Assembly (NCBI GenBank): GCA_030627205.1
Contig: DAOUSN010000007.1
Span: 1 to 64,000 of the forward strand
Length of the DNA: 64,000 nt
Reading direction: 5' to 3'
Source of the DNA: Methylococcaceae bacterium
Lineage (GTDB): Bacteria > Pseudomonadota > Gammaproteobacteria > Methylococcales > Methylomonadaceae
A model generated the notes under the pieces. That model did not search any database. It saw nothing but the letters and a program-made list of their open reading frames with translations, and was not told the origin of the DNA. This document shows, in pieces, positions 28,748-39,253 of this stretch. Made by a program: the position numbers and the translations under genes. Numbering within the stretch: the first letter of the stretch is position 1; every line of letters starts with the position of its first letter.

Positions 28748-29416
28748 ATGAAATTCCAAATACTAACCATGATAATATTATTAATTTTAACTAATATGAC
28801 TTACGCTGGCTCTATTTACAAATGTATTAAAGATAACGGAAATATTGTATTTACAGATAAACCTTGTGGAAAGATGAAAGGAAAATTAATTCATCAAGAA
28901 ACTAAAGCAGAATCTAAGGCAATGATTTTAAAGCGAAAAGTAGCTAATATTAACAACTTAATTCGTTTAGGGAAAAATCAACCTGCAAGAAAATATGCTG
29001 AAAAGCATCAGTTAGAAGAAATTTATAGAGAAGAAACAAAAACTTATAATTTATATTTAGAGCAACAAGTAAAGCAGCAACAATTAGCAACGCAAAAGCA
29101 GAATGTTGCCATTAAAGAGCAACAACTGCAAATACAGCAACAGTCTTTAGTATTGCAAAAACAGCAATTAGAGCAACAAAAACAACAACTAAAGGTTAAC
29201 AAATCTTTAGCATCTGTCCGAAAAAAACGTTATTACCCTTATCTAAATACGCCCATCATGAATTATTGTCAGGGAACTTCGTTAAAATGTGGGAAATCTG
29301 TTTATAAAAAACATACAACGTTTAATCGTAAAAATATTAATAAAATAGGAAGGATTCAGTTACAAGCTCAAGATAAAAAAGCACAGTTAAATTTTTATTT
29401 ACATGCAAATTTTTAA
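28748..29416 (+). CDS. Exported DUF4124 protein with Gln-rich coiled coil
   Basis: Protein of 222 residues with a signal peptide (1-20, cleavage after TYA). A DUF4124 domain follows: SIYKCIKDNGNIVFTDKPCG with its paired Cys. A long Gln/Lys-rich coiled coil spans about 90-160. The C-terminus is basic. DUF4124 proteins are periplasmic with no known biochemical role. It lies 45 bases after the patatin-like gene on the same strand. Confidence 0.75.
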   Translation: MKFQILTMIILLILTNMTYAGSIYKCIKDNGNIVFTDKPCGKMKGKLIHQETKAESKAMILKRKVANINNLIRLGKNQPARKYAEKHQLEEIYREETKTYNLYLEQQVKQQQLATQKQNVAIKEQQLQIQQQSLVLQKQQLEQQKQQLKVNKSLASVRKKRYYPYLNTPIMNYCQGTSLKCGKSVYKKHTTFNRKNINKIGRIQLQAQDKKAQLNFYLHANF

Positions 29417-29477
29417 TTAGTCAGAATTTATATTTTTATCATGTATAGAAATAGTTTTACGTTTCGTTCAAACTAAA

Positions 29478-30488
29478 CTAAAATGAAATAATATTAGATT
29501 GACTATTTTTTTGAATTGGTAAAGTCGTGGTTTTTTTCTTTTTTTCAGTTACTGGTGTTTCAGTAGGATTAGCCCAAGTATTTTCAGCAACCGATGGTGC
29601 TTTAGTTGGATTAGAATCAGTCTTAGACCAGCTATTTTCAACAGTAGAATTTTGAGTAGAACTAGAATTAATCGCTTTTTGTTTTTTCTTTTGTTTTACA
29701 AAACCTCGTATACCTGTTAGAAATTCATGTTCATGAATCCCCCAAATAAATTCACCATCAGCAGTTATCGTTCTTAAATCTGTTTCAGAAAAAATAACTT
29801 GAATCGTTAGCTCATAGTTTTCTGCATTTAATCCTGTTAATTGTGCTGATAACGCAGTAATCGGTAATGCGCGTGCTTTAGTACCTACAAAGCCATTTGA
29901 TAAAGTGGTTAATGTTTCACCTAGTGTTTTAACATAGCAACGATACTCAATATCAACTCCTTCGGGTTTGTTTGGCCAATGAATGGCAAAACTTTCAATT
30001 CGCCAGTTTTTATCTGGATTCCCTAAACCTTCACCTGCGGCTAGTTGGATATCACCTTGCCATTCTACATGACCTGAAAAAGATAGCTGTAAAGTTTTTT
30101 CAGTTGATAAATCATCATCGGTAATTAATTCGTTAGTTTCACTTTCAATATTGGATTTTACTGCTAAATCTTGATTATTTTCTAATAAAAACTCTGTTTT
30201 TAACTGTATTTCTGCTGATTTACACTCCGTTGTTATAAAAATTCCAACTAATAGATCTGCGGCTTCACCGATTACTCGAATAACAACAGCATCATCAGGT
30301 TTATTTAAAAAACCTTCATTATTTGCATCTAAAAATAGCATTGCAATCCGACTGCTCATTAAACCAATGGGGATAGCGATGTTAATAATAGGTGGATTAA
30401 GGTTATCTGTTGCCTTAATATATGTTAATAAATGTAACCCTGGGCGTAATTGCAGTGTTTTAGTTTCTATGGGTTTTAAGAGAGACAT
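29478..30488 (-). CDS. Unrecognised cytosolic protein
   Basis: Protein of 336 residues with no signal peptide or membrane segment. I do not recognise it. About 1-275 looks like two beta-rich domains (LRPGLHLLTYIKA; VEWQGDIQLAAGEG; WRIESFAIHWPNKPEGVDIEYRC; ENYELTIQVIFSETDL), joined by an acidic linker near 105-130. The C-terminal 60 residues are Ser/Thr/Asn/Lys-rich and disordered. GIHEHEFLTGIRGFVK near 250-265 is a distinctive, possibly conserved stretch. It is divergent from cinA with a 182-base spacer. Confidence 0.6.
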   Translation of the reverse strand: MSLLKPIETKTLQLRPGLHLLTYIKATDNLNPPIINIAIPIGLMSSRIAMLFLDANNEGFLNKPDDAVVIRVIGEAADLLVGIFITTECKSAEIQLKTEFLLENNQDLAVKSNIESETNELITDDDLSTEKTLQLSFSGHVEWQGDIQLAAGEGLGNPDKNWRIESFAIHWPNKPEGVDIEYRCYVKTLGETLTTLSNGFVGTKARALPITALSAQLTGLNAENYELTIQVIFSETDLRTITADGEFIWGIHEHEFLTGIRGFVKQKKKQKAINSSSTQNSTVENSWSKTDSNPTKAPSVAENTWANPTETPVTEKKKKTTTLPIQKNSQSNIISF

Positions 30489-30670
30489 TTTTTTCCTTTA
30501 TTGAGATGAATTTTTAACAGTTGATTTAGTAGGTGGAAATTAGTTTACCCTTTCAACACTTGATGCAGGATAATAGCTAGCATTTATAAATAAATCAATG
30601 CTTAATTTAGTTTAAAACTTAAGTTAATTAACTATCACCTAAATCACTATCTTTTGAGGGAATAATAAAA

Positions 30671-31894
30671 ATGAATCCAAATGTTGAAATCTTTTCACAA
30701 GGGGAAGAGGTTATCACTGGACAAATTGCTGATACAAATGCCGCTTGGTTATCCTCACAACTTGTAATGATGGGCTTTAAAGTATCTCGACATACCGCTG
30801 TTGGTGATAATATGGATGATTTAATTGTACTTTTAAAAGAAATAGCAATACGCACAGATTGTTGTTTTTGTACAGGAGGACTAGGGCCTACAACTGATGA
30901 TTTAACTCGTGAAGCCGTTGCTCATGCTTTTGACGCACCTCTAGTTTTTGATGAAATTGCATTAAAAAATATTCAAGATTTTTTTCAAACACGGGGTAAA
31001 GCTATGGCGAGTATTAATCGACAACAAGCTTTTTTTCCACAAGGAGCAACACGAATAGATAATCCTTGGGGAACAGCCCCTGCCTTTAGTTTTAATTATC
31101 AACAATGTTTATTTATTTTTTTACCTGGTGTGCCTTTTGAAATGAGAAATTTATTTAATGAACAAATAAAAGCTAATTTGTTACAATATTTTTCTTTAAA
31201 CCCGCAACCATTAACTATTATTAAGACCTTTGGAATCGGAGAATCGGAGTTACAGGTATGTTTAAATAACCTTAATTTACCTAGTTCTGTAAGTATAGGT
31301 TTTAGAGCAACCGCTAATGAAAATCAAGTTAAATTATTATTTAGTAATGATATTTTAGCTGCTGATAAAACTTTATTAATTAATCAAATTGTTAATGCAC
31401 TGGGTGACTATGTTTTTGCTATTGATGATTTAGAAAATACAGTAGGAGGATTAGTTGAGGTTGTATCAGCACAGTTAGAAAAAAACCAACAAACATTAGC
31501 GGTTATTGAAACCCTTACTCAAGGTTTATTCGCAGCAAAAGTTATTGGACATTCATGGCTATTATCCTCATCATTTCATGCAACGATTGAATCATTAGAG
31601 CAACAGTGGCAATTGCAAACCACTACAGATTTATCTACAACTGCTAAAATTTTAGCTGAGAAATTACAGCAACACAGTCACGCAGATTTTGTGTTAGTAC
31701 AACTTTACCAAAGGAATATTAATATCGTTAGCAATAAAAATCAGCCTTTTTTATTATATAATACTTTGCAAACTCCGCATGGTATTTACCAATCCATTCA
31801 AACCTTAAACGGATCATTAGAACGTAAACAAAATCAAGCGGCAATGCTAGGTTTAGATTTATTGCGCCGTTATTTACAACAGAAAAAATTATAA
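30671..31894 (+). CDS. cinA: CinA family protein with degenerate C-terminal domain
   Basis: Protein of 407 residues. The N-terminal molybdopterin-binding-like (COG1058) domain is well kept: FSQGEEVITGQIADTNAAWL, FCTGGLGPTTDDLTREAVA and PGVPFEMRNLF. This domain hydrolyses ADP-ribose in characterised CinA. The C-terminal nicotinamide-nucleotide deamidase domain is altered: the usual AESCTGG start is ETLTQG here, and the Gly/Ala-rich continuation is lost. Deamidase activity is therefore doubtful. Shine-Dalgarno GAGGGA precedes the ATG. The stop overlaps the uup start by one base, so the two are coupled. Confidence 0.85.
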   Translation: MNPNVEIFSQGEEVITGQIADTNAAWLSSQLVMMGFKVSRHTAVGDNMDDLIVLLKEIAIRTDCCFCTGGLGPTTDDLTREAVAHAFDAPLVFDEIALKNIQDFFQTRGKAMASINRQQAFFPQGATRIDNPWGTAPAFSFNYQQCLFIFLPGVPFEMRNLFNEQIKANLLQYFSLNPQPLTIIKTFGIGESELQVCLNNLNLPSSVSIGFRATANENQVKLLFSNDILAADKTLLINQIVNALGDYVFAIDDLENTVGGLVEVVSAQLEKNQQTLAVIETLTQGLFAAKVIGHSWLLSSSFHATIESLEQQWQLQTTTDLSTTAKILAEKLQQHSHADFVLVQLYQRNINIVSNKNQPFLLYNTLQTPHGIYQSIQTLNGSLERKQNQAAMLGLDLLRRYLQQKKL

Positions 31895-33789
31895 TGCCTT
31901 TATTACAACTGTCAAATGTTTCCATGGCTTATGGAACTCATGCTTTATTAGATCATGCTAATTTTCAACTAGATGCTGGAGAAAAAGTTGGACTTTTAGG
32001 ACGAAATGGAGAAGGAAAGTCTACCTTAATGAAAATTATTGCAGGGAGTATTGATGCTGATGATGGTGATATTTGGCGACAATCTGAATTAAAATTAGCA
32101 TGGTTAGAACAAGCCCCTGAATTAGTGGGCGATATGACTATTTATGATGCTGTTGCTGATGGTTTAGGTGATTTAGGTCATTGGATTAGCCGCTATCATA
32201 GCTTGTCGATGACTTTGGATGCAAATGATGAAAAAGCGTTAATTGAACTCGGTGATTTACAACATAAACTTGAAACTCATAATGGCTGGCATTTTCAACA
32301 ACGGGTAGAAAGTACCTTGAGTAAACTTAATTTACCGGCCGAAATCAAGGTAAATAGTTTATCAGGAGGATGGAAACGCCGTGTGGCTTTAGCACAGGCT
32401 TTAGTTATAGAACCTGAGGTATTATTATTAGATGAACCTACTAACCATTTAGATTTTGAAAGCATTAGCTGGTTAGAAGAACAAGTTAGTAATTTTAAAG
32501 GCGCAGTGTTATTTGTTACTCATGATCGCTCGTTTTTACAAAATTTAGCGACACGTATTGTTGATTTAGATCGTGGACAATTAGTCTCATGGCAAGGTAA
32601 TTATAATGATTATTTACGCAGAAAAGCAGCGGCTTTAGACGATCAAATGAATCAAAATGCTGAATTTGATAAAAAATTGGCACAAGAAGAAGTCTGGATA
32701 CGGCAAGGTGTTAAGGCGAGGCGTACTCGTAATGAAGGGCGAGTTCGAGCTTTAGAGCAATTACGTCGCGAGCGTTCTGAACGTCGTAATAAACAAGGAA
32801 CAAGTAAGTTAACTTTAAGTTCAGTCGATACTTCAGGTAAAAAAGTCATTGAATGTAAAAACCTTAGCTTTCAATATGACGATAAAGTTATTATCGACAA
32901 CTTTTCTACCCTCATACAACGGGGGGATAAAATTGGTTTAATTGGTGCTAATGGTAGTGGAAAATCAACTTTTTTAAAATTATTATTAAAACAACTAGAG
33001 CCTAATAGTGGTTTGGTTTCACAAGGAACTAAGCTAGACATTGCTTATTTTGACCAGCTTAGAGAACAATTAGACCCAGAAACCACGGTTGCTGATTCTG
33101 TTGCTGGAGGCAGTGATTTTATAGAAATTGGAGGTGATAAACGTCATGTCATGTCTTATTTAGCCGATTTTTTATTTAGCCCATTAAGAGCAAGATCCCC
33201 AGTTAAAAGTTTGTCTGGTGGGGAAAAAAATAGATTATTATTAGCTAAACTGTTCACTCGCCCCGCTAATCTCATTATTATGGATGAGCCGACGAATGAT
33301 TTAGACTTAGAAACTTTGGAATTATTGGAAGCAAAATTAGTTGAGTTTACAGGTACGTTATTATTAGTTAGTCATGACCGAGCTTTTTTAGATAACGTGG
33401 TGACCAGTGTTTTTGTTTTTGATGGCAAAGGTCAAGTTGATGAATTTATTGGGGGTTATAGTGATTGGTTTGTCTATAATCAGCAACAAAGAAAACAATT
33501 ACAATCTCTAAAAAAAGCAAAAGAAACGGTTAAAAAATCAAGCATAGTAACGCCTGAAAAGAAAAAAACTATCTATAAACAACAGCAAGAGCTTGATAGT
33601 TTGCCAGAACTTATTGACACATTGGAAGCTTTACAAAAAAGTATTAATGAAAAAATTAATGAGTCTGATTTTTATCAACAAGCAAAAGAAATAACGGTAA
33701 AAACATTAAATGAATTGCAAGAAACTGAGAAAAAACTGGAACAAGCCTATCAACGTTGGGATGAATTAGAAGCATTAGTTGGTGATTAA
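31894..33789 (+). CDS. uup: ABC-F ATPase Uup
   Basis: Soluble ABC-F protein of 631 residues with two nucleotide-binding domains. Domain 1 has GRNGEGKST and LSGGWKRRVALAQAL. Domain 2 has GANGSGKST and LSGGEKNRLLLAKLF. Between them lies the linker with many Arg, and a C-terminal coiled coil (about 560-630) marks Uup rather than EttA. Uup binds branched DNA and acts in ribosome-linked quality control. The ATG overlaps the cinA stop. Confidence 0.92.
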   Translation: MPLLQLSNVSMAYGTHALLDHANFQLDAGEKVGLLGRNGEGKSTLMKIIAGSIDADDGDIWRQSELKLAWLEQAPELVGDMTIYDAVADGLGDLGHWISRYHSLSMTLDANDEKALIELGDLQHKLETHNGWHFQQRVESTLSKLNLPAEIKVNSLSGGWKRRVALAQALVIEPEVLLLDEPTNHLDFESISWLEEQVSNFKGAVLFVTHDRSFLQNLATRIVDLDRGQLVSWQGNYNDYLRRKAAALDDQMNQNAEFDKKLAQEEVWIRQGVKARRTRNEGRVRALEQLRRERSERRNKQGTSKLTLSSVDTSGKKVIECKNLSFQYDDKVIIDNFSTLIQRGDKIGLIGANGSGKSTFLKLLLKQLEPNSGLVSQGTKLDIAYFDQLREQLDPETTVADSVAGGSDFIEIGGDKRHVMSYLADFLFSPLRARSPVKSLSGGEKNRLLLAKLFTRPANLIIMDEPTNDLDLETLELLEAKLVEFTGTLLLVSHDRAFLDNVVTSVFVFDGKGQVDEFIGGYSDWFVYNQQQRKQLQSLKKAKETVKKSSIVTPEKKKTIYKQQQELDSLPELIDTLEALQKSINEKINESDFYQQAKEITVKTLNELQETEKKLEQAYQRWDELEALVGD

Positions 33790-33797
33790 AATAAAAG

Positions 33798-34373
33798 GTG
33801 ACAAAAATTAATATTATTAAATTAGGTGGTAGTTTAGAAAAATCTGAGCAATTAATAGCATGTTTAAATTATGCCGCCGATACTTTTGATAAATTAATTA
33901 TTGTACCAGGTGGCGGTTTTTTTGCTGATTCAGTACGGAAATCACAACAAAAATGGCAATTTGATGACGCTATTGCTCATGAAATGGCAATTTTAGCCAT
34001 GCAGCAAATGGCATTATTATTTCATAGTTTACGTCCTGATTTTAAGTGCTTAAATTCAGTTGATAGTATTCAATTACAGATTAAAATTACCGATAAAATT
34101 ATTTGGTCACCTAATATAAATGAGTTAAATCTGGCAGGTATTAAGGCGAGTTGGGATATTAGTTCTGATAGTTTATCCGCATGGCTTGCGAGTCAATTAC
34201 CATCAGTTCAATTGACTTTAATTAAAGCGGCGAATTTTTCGGCTGATACCGATATAACTAATTTAGTTAAACAAGGTATTGTTGATAAAGCATTTTTAAG
34301 TTTTATTGACAATGCTTCGTTTAAGATTAATGTTATCAATGCTAATAAATTTTACTTGCAATCAACTTTATAA
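33798..34373 (+). CDS. Small amino-acid-kinase-fold protein (MfnE-like)
   Basis: Protein of 191 residues starting at a GTG. The kinase-fold P-loop IIKLGGSLEKSE is at the N-terminus, with VPGGGFFADSVR near 36-47 and DSLSAWLASQL near 123-133. Length and motifs fit the short aspartate/uridylate-kinase relatives that in methanogens phosphorylate the methanofuran precursor (MfnE) and that occur in methylotrophs with methanopterin/methanofuran-type C1 cofactors. If so it marks a C1-metabolising host. No other such gene is nearby, so this is moderate. It follows uup by eight bases, so a shared transcript is likely. Confidence 0.65.
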   Translation: MTKINIIKLGGSLEKSEQLIACLNYAADTFDKLIIVPGGGFFADSVRKSQQKWQFDDAIAHEMAILAMQQMALLFHSLRPDFKCLNSVDSIQLQIKITDKIIWSPNINELNLAGIKASWDISSDSLSAWLASQLPSVQLTLIKAANFSADTDITNLVKQGIVDKAFLSFIDNASFKINVINANKFYLQSTL

Positions 34374-34414
34374 CCATGAAATTTATTGATTTAATTATTA
34401 GCTAAAAAAAATAT

Positions 34415-35716
34415 TTAAAGACGGTACTCAGCAGAGCGTGCATGAGCAGTTAAGCCTTCACCACGCGCTAAAATAGAAGCGGTTTTAGCTAATTCACTCG
34501 CACCTTCTTTTGAACAATTAATTAAACTTGAACGTTTTTGAAAATCATAAACGCCTAATGGCGATGAATAACGGGCAGTACTTGAAGTGGGTAAAACATG
34601 ATTAGGCCCTGCACAATAATCACCTAAAGCCTCTGCGGTATAACGTCCCATAAATATCGCTCCTGCATTACGAATTTTAGAACATAATTCATCAGGGTTT
34701 GCGATTGAAAGCTCTAAATGCTCAGGAGCAATGGTATTAACAACTTCGGCAGCTTCATCCAGACTAGCTACTTTAACTAATGCCCCACGATTATTAAGTG
34801 ATGTACGAATAATGTCCTGTCGTTCCATTGTTGGTAATAATTTATCAATACTTTGTTCAACAGCTTTAAGAAACTCCGCATCGTCTGAAATTAAAATCGC
34901 CTGAGCTTGTTCATCATGTTCGGCTTGCGAAAATAGATCCATTGCAATCCAATCAGGATTAGTTTGACCGTCACAAACGACTAAGATTTCAGATGGACCT
35001 GCAATCATATCAATACCAACTTGACCAAAAACTAATTTTTTAGCGGTCGCTACATAAATATTACCAGGCCCTACAATTTTATCAACCGCAGTAATAGTTT
35101 CTGTCCCATAAGCTAAAGCAGCAATAGCTTGCGCACCTCCAACCGTAAAAACTCTATCAATTCCTGATAGATGTGCGGCAGCTAAAACTAGTGTATTTCT
35201 TTCTCCATTAGGGGTAGGAACAACCATAATTAATTCGCCAACTCCTGCAACTTTAGCAGGAATGGCATTCATTAATACCGATGAATGGTAGGCGGCTTTT
35301 CCACCTGGAACATAAAGCCCTACTTTATCTAAAGCGGTTATTTTTTGTCCCAATATTGTTCCATTTGCTTCTTTATAATCCCAACTTGCTAATTTTTGAT
35401 GTTCAGCATAAGAAAAAATACGATGAGCTGCTGTTTTTAAGGCTTGTGCTTCCTCTTTAGGTAAACTATCCCAGGCTTGTTTTAAGGTATCTTTAGATAA
35501 TTCCAATTCCGTTGCTAGTTTAAATTGGCAATAATCAAATTTATTAGTATAACGAATAACCGCCTCATCTCCTTGATTACGTACATTGGCAATAATTTCT
35601 AAAACTTGTCCATGAATCTCTAAATCATCGGAACTATTCCAAGCTAATAATTCTTTTAAATCTTCATAAAAATTATGGCTTGCGCTGTCAAGGTGAGTTA
35701 TTTGTAAGTTAATCAT
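34415..35716 (-). CDS. hisD: Histidinol dehydrogenase
   Basis: Enzyme of 433 residues catalysing the last two steps of histidine synthesis (L-histidinol to L-histidine, NAD-dependent, Zn). Diagnostic: [45 protein letters not shown] with the following [16 protein letters not shown] and GPNHVLPT. It ends the minus-strand operon murA-hisG-hisD, starting four bases after hisG. Confidence 0.95.
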   Translation of the reverse strand: MINLQITHLDSASHNFYEDLKELLAWNSSDDLEIHGQVLEIIANVRNQGDEAVIRYTNKFDYCQFKLATELELSKDTLKQAWDSLPKEEAQALKTAAHRIFSYAEHQKLASWDYKEANGTILGQKITALDKVGLYVPGGKAAYHSSVLMNAIPAKVAGVGELIMVVPTPNGERNTLVLAAAHLSGIDRVFTVGGAQAIAALAYGTETITAVDKIVGPGNIYVATAKKLVFGQVGIDMIAGPSEILVVCDGQTNPDWIAMDLFSQAEHDEQAQAILISDDAEFLKAVEQSIDKLLPTMERQDIIRTSLNNRGALVKVASLDEAAEVVNTIAPEHLELSIANPDELCSKIRNAGAIFMGRYTAEALGDYCAGPNHVLPTSSTARYSSPLGVYDFQKRSSLINCSKEGASELAKTASILARGEGLTAHARSAEYRL

Positions 35717-35720
35717 TCTA

Positions 35721-36347
35721 TTACCTTTTTAAAGTCGTTTCAAATTGGTCAATTAAAGGTTGAATTATATGATGATTTATTTTCATTGAGGCTTTATTAA
35801 CTACTAAACGTGAGCTAATTTCACAAATAAGCTCTTTAGGTTCAAGACCATTGGCTTTTAGGGTATTACCTGTTTCAACTAAATCAACAATACAATCAGC
35901 TAACCCAACTAACGGTGCAAGTTCCATTGCCCCGTAAAGTTTTATAATTTCAGCCTGTATACCTAAACTTGCAAAATAACGTTTTGCGGTTTTAACATAT
36001 TTAGTTGCAACCCGAATACGTCGCCCTAAAGGCGGTGCATCAACATAACCTGCGGTCATCATTCGACAACGAGCGATACCTAAATCTAAAGGCTCATAAA
36101 GACCTTCAGCACCATGTTCTAATAAAACATCTTTACCAGCAATGCCTAAATCAGCTGCGCCATATTCAACAAATGTAGGTACATCAGTTGCACGTATAAT
36201 CACTAAACGAACCTTGTCATGAGTCGTTCTTAAAATAAGTTTACGTGATGTTTTAGGGTCATCAAGTGGTACGATACCAGCCGCTTTAAGAAGAGGAAGT
36301 GAGTCTTCATAAATACGACCTTTTGATACAGCAATGGTTAGCATCAT
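35721..36347 (-). CDS. hisG: ATP phosphoribosyltransferase, short form
   Basis: Catalytic subunit of 208 residues, the short HisG type that lacks the C-terminal His-sensing domain and needs HisZ. It links PRPP to ATP in the first step of histidine synthesis. Seen: [36 protein letters not shown] and [19 protein letters not shown]. hisZ is not in the window. The start codon directly abuts the murA stop. Two Met codons head the frame; the upstream one is used here. Confidence 0.93.
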   Translation of the reverse strand: MMLTIAVSKGRIYEDSLPLLKAAGIVPLDDPKTSRKLILRTTHDKVRLVIIRATDVPTFVEYGAADLGIAGKDVLLEHGAEGLYEPLDLGIARCRMMTAGYVDAPPLGRRIRVATKYVKTAKRYFASLGIQAEIIKLYGAMELAPLVGLADCIVDLVETGNTLKANGLEPKELICEISSRLVVNKASMKINHHIIQPLIDQFETTLKR

Positions 36348-37652
<1,305 letters not shown>

Positions 37653-37683
37653 TTAAAATAATAAGGAGCTATTCTATCGTAGT

Positions 37684-37712
37684 TTGAAAAAGGTTACTCT
37701 TATTTGTACTAT
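37684..37712 (+). promoter_or_regulatory. Candidate sigma-70 promoter for mltB
   Basis: TTGAAA, 17-base spacer, TACTAT (with TATAAT overlapping three bases on). It lies about 38 bases upstream of the mltB ATG in the region divergent from murA. Confidence 0.5.
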
Positions 37713-37749
37713 AATGATGTATTAAAAAAATTATAGGAAACTAAATTCT

Positions 37750-38784
37750 ATGGCTTTATTAAGTTATAAGCACCTCTCTATTTTAGCTTTTGTATTTTTG
37801 ATAACAGCTTGCAATCCTGAGCCGATTGTTTATCATCAAGATTATTATAAAGGACTCACTCAACCTATAGTACCTGTAATAAATTCTACTGTATCTACAA
37901 CTAAAAAAACGCCAAAACAAATAGGAAATTATTCGGCAAAAAAATTAACAGGGGCTTATGCTAATTCTTCAACCGCTCATAAATTTATTGGTTATATGGG
38001 TAAACAATATGGGTTTACACAAAACTACTTAAATGGTCTGTTTTCAAAAGCCCAACATTTACAGTCGGTGGTAAAATTAGAAACTCCAATTTCAAAAGTA
38101 AAAACAACATTTATTCCTTCACCTGGTAGTTGGTCACGTTATCGTAAGAAATTTTTAACCACTAGACATATTAACAATGGGATAAAATTTTGGCGTAAAA
38201 ATGCGGTAGATATTCAAAAAGCAAGTGCGACCTATAAAGTTAATCCTGAATATATTGTGGCAATCATTGGTGTAGAAACATTCTTTGGATTGAATGTTGG
38301 AAAAACACGGACTTTAGATGCTCTAAGTACTTTAGCTTTTCATACAAAAAGACGGAGTAAATTTTTTACTTCTGAATTAGAAAATTTTTTATTGATGACT
38401 AGAGAAGAAGGTTATGAACCGAGGAAAATTGTAGGTTCTTGGGCAGGAGCTATGGGTTTAGGACAATTTATGCCTAGTAGTTTTCGTCGTTTAGCGGTAG
38501 ATTTTAACCGTGATGGTAAACGAGATTTATGGAATCCAACTGATGCAATTGGCAGTGTTGCCAATTATTTTTCACATAGTGGCTGGCAGTTTAATCAACC
38601 AGTTACCACTCAAGTATCAAAAAGTTTGGGAACTAATATCATTAAATTAAGTGCTTATTCTGGTAATGAGTTTTGGCGTACTTATAAAAATTTTAAGGTA
38701 ATTAAAAAATATAATCATAGTAACCATTACGCAATGGCAGTACATCAGCTTTCTCAAGCAATTAAGCAAGGTTATCAGCAGTAG
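37750..38784 (+). CDS. mltB: Membrane-bound lytic murein transglycosylase B
   Basis: Lipoprotein of 344 residues. The signal peptide ends at lipobox LITAC (Cys21). The MltB/SLT family 3 domain covers the rest. Catalytic Glu lies in VAIIGVETFFGLNVG; downstream GSWAGAMGLGQFMPSSF and DFNRDGKRDLWNPTDAIGSV are diagnostic. It cleaves peptidoglycan glycan strands with 1,6-anhydro ring formation at the outer membrane. Shine-Dalgarno AGGA precedes the ATG. rlpA, often adjacent, is absent here. Confidence 0.93.
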   Translation: MALLSYKHLSILAFVFLITACNPEPIVYHQDYYKGLTQPIVPVINSTVSTTKKTPKQIGNYSAKKLTGAYANSSTAHKFIGYMGKQYGFTQNYLNGLFSKAQHLQSVVKLETPISKVKTTFIPSPGSWSRYRKKFLTTRHINNGIKFWRKNAVDIQKASATYKVNPEYIVAIIGVETFFGLNVGKTRTLDALSTLAFHTKRRSKFFTSELENFLLMTREEGYEPRKIVGSWAGAMGLGQFMPSSFRRLAVDFNRDGKRDLWNPTDAIGSVANYFSHSGWQFNQPVTTQVSKSLGTNIIKLSAYSGNEFWRTYKNFKVIKKYNHSNHYAMAVHQLSQAIKQGYQQ

Positions 38785-38800
38785 TGATAAACTCTTTTTT

Positions 38801-38932
38801 GACAGGCAAAAAAAACCTCTCAATACTTTAAACGATAATTAAAAGTAAAGAGAGGTTAAAAATCAAGCAGACTATTAATGAGGAGGAACTGCTTGTCAGT
38901 ACAACACACTAGAAGGTTAAAACATTGCGTAC
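38801..38932 (-). ncRNA. Candidate 3'-UTR small RNA with anti-Shine-Dalgarno loop
   Basis: Read on the minus strand, downstream of the 50-residue membrane protein gene: hairpin CAAGCAG / CTGCTTG (38864-38895) with an 18-base loop containing TTCCTCCTC, a short A/T linker, then the terminator hairpin and T8. Two stem-loops, a C-rich loop complementary to ribosome binding sites and a strong terminator are the layout of many trans-acting sRNAs. Structure is seen; function is inferred. The 5' end is unknown. Confidence 0.35.
38806..38857 (-). terminator. Strong intrinsic terminator (minus strand)
   Basis: Stem AACCTCTC / GAGAGGTT (38814-38821 with 38850-38857), an A-A internal loop and an inner TACTTT / AAAGTA stem. 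On the minus strand the stem runs into a tract of eight T; on the plus strand there is no T tract. It therefore serves the gene at 38933-39085, not mltB. Confidence 0.8.
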
Positions 38933-39085
38933 TTAATTTTGTAATTTAGCACGCATTACAATGTTGCTATAAATAGCAGCACTAGCAAATAAAACAGTTG
39001 AAACAATAAACTGACCTGAAATAAAACTCCAGACACCCATGATAAATAATAAACCTATAACAATATCTTTGTTAAAGTCACTCAT
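38933..39085 (-). CDS. 50-residue small membrane protein
   Basis: Short gene of 50 codons plus stop, not recognised by family. It starts MSDFNKDIVIGLLFIMGVW and has two hydrophobic helices (about 8-22 and 25-40) separated by SGQ, ending in a basic tail RAKLQN. AGGA lies upstream at a long spacing. It has its own terminator 75 bases downstream. The clean open frame, two amphipathic-free helices and a dedicated terminator support it as a real gene. Confidence 0.6.
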   Translation of the reverse strand: MSDFNKDIVIGLLFIMGVWSFISGQFIVSTVLFASAAIYSNIVMRAKLQN

Positions 39086-39253
39086 AATTACAGTTAGTTC
39101 CTGATTAATAATTTAAAATCTTTAAAGTTGTGCTTAGTATACAGTGGATAAAAATGTTTACAATACCGCAAATACTAAATTTATTATTTACTATTAAGAA
39201 ACAATGGTTTTGTCAACCTTTATGACAGTTAGATTACAACAAAGGTGTTACCA

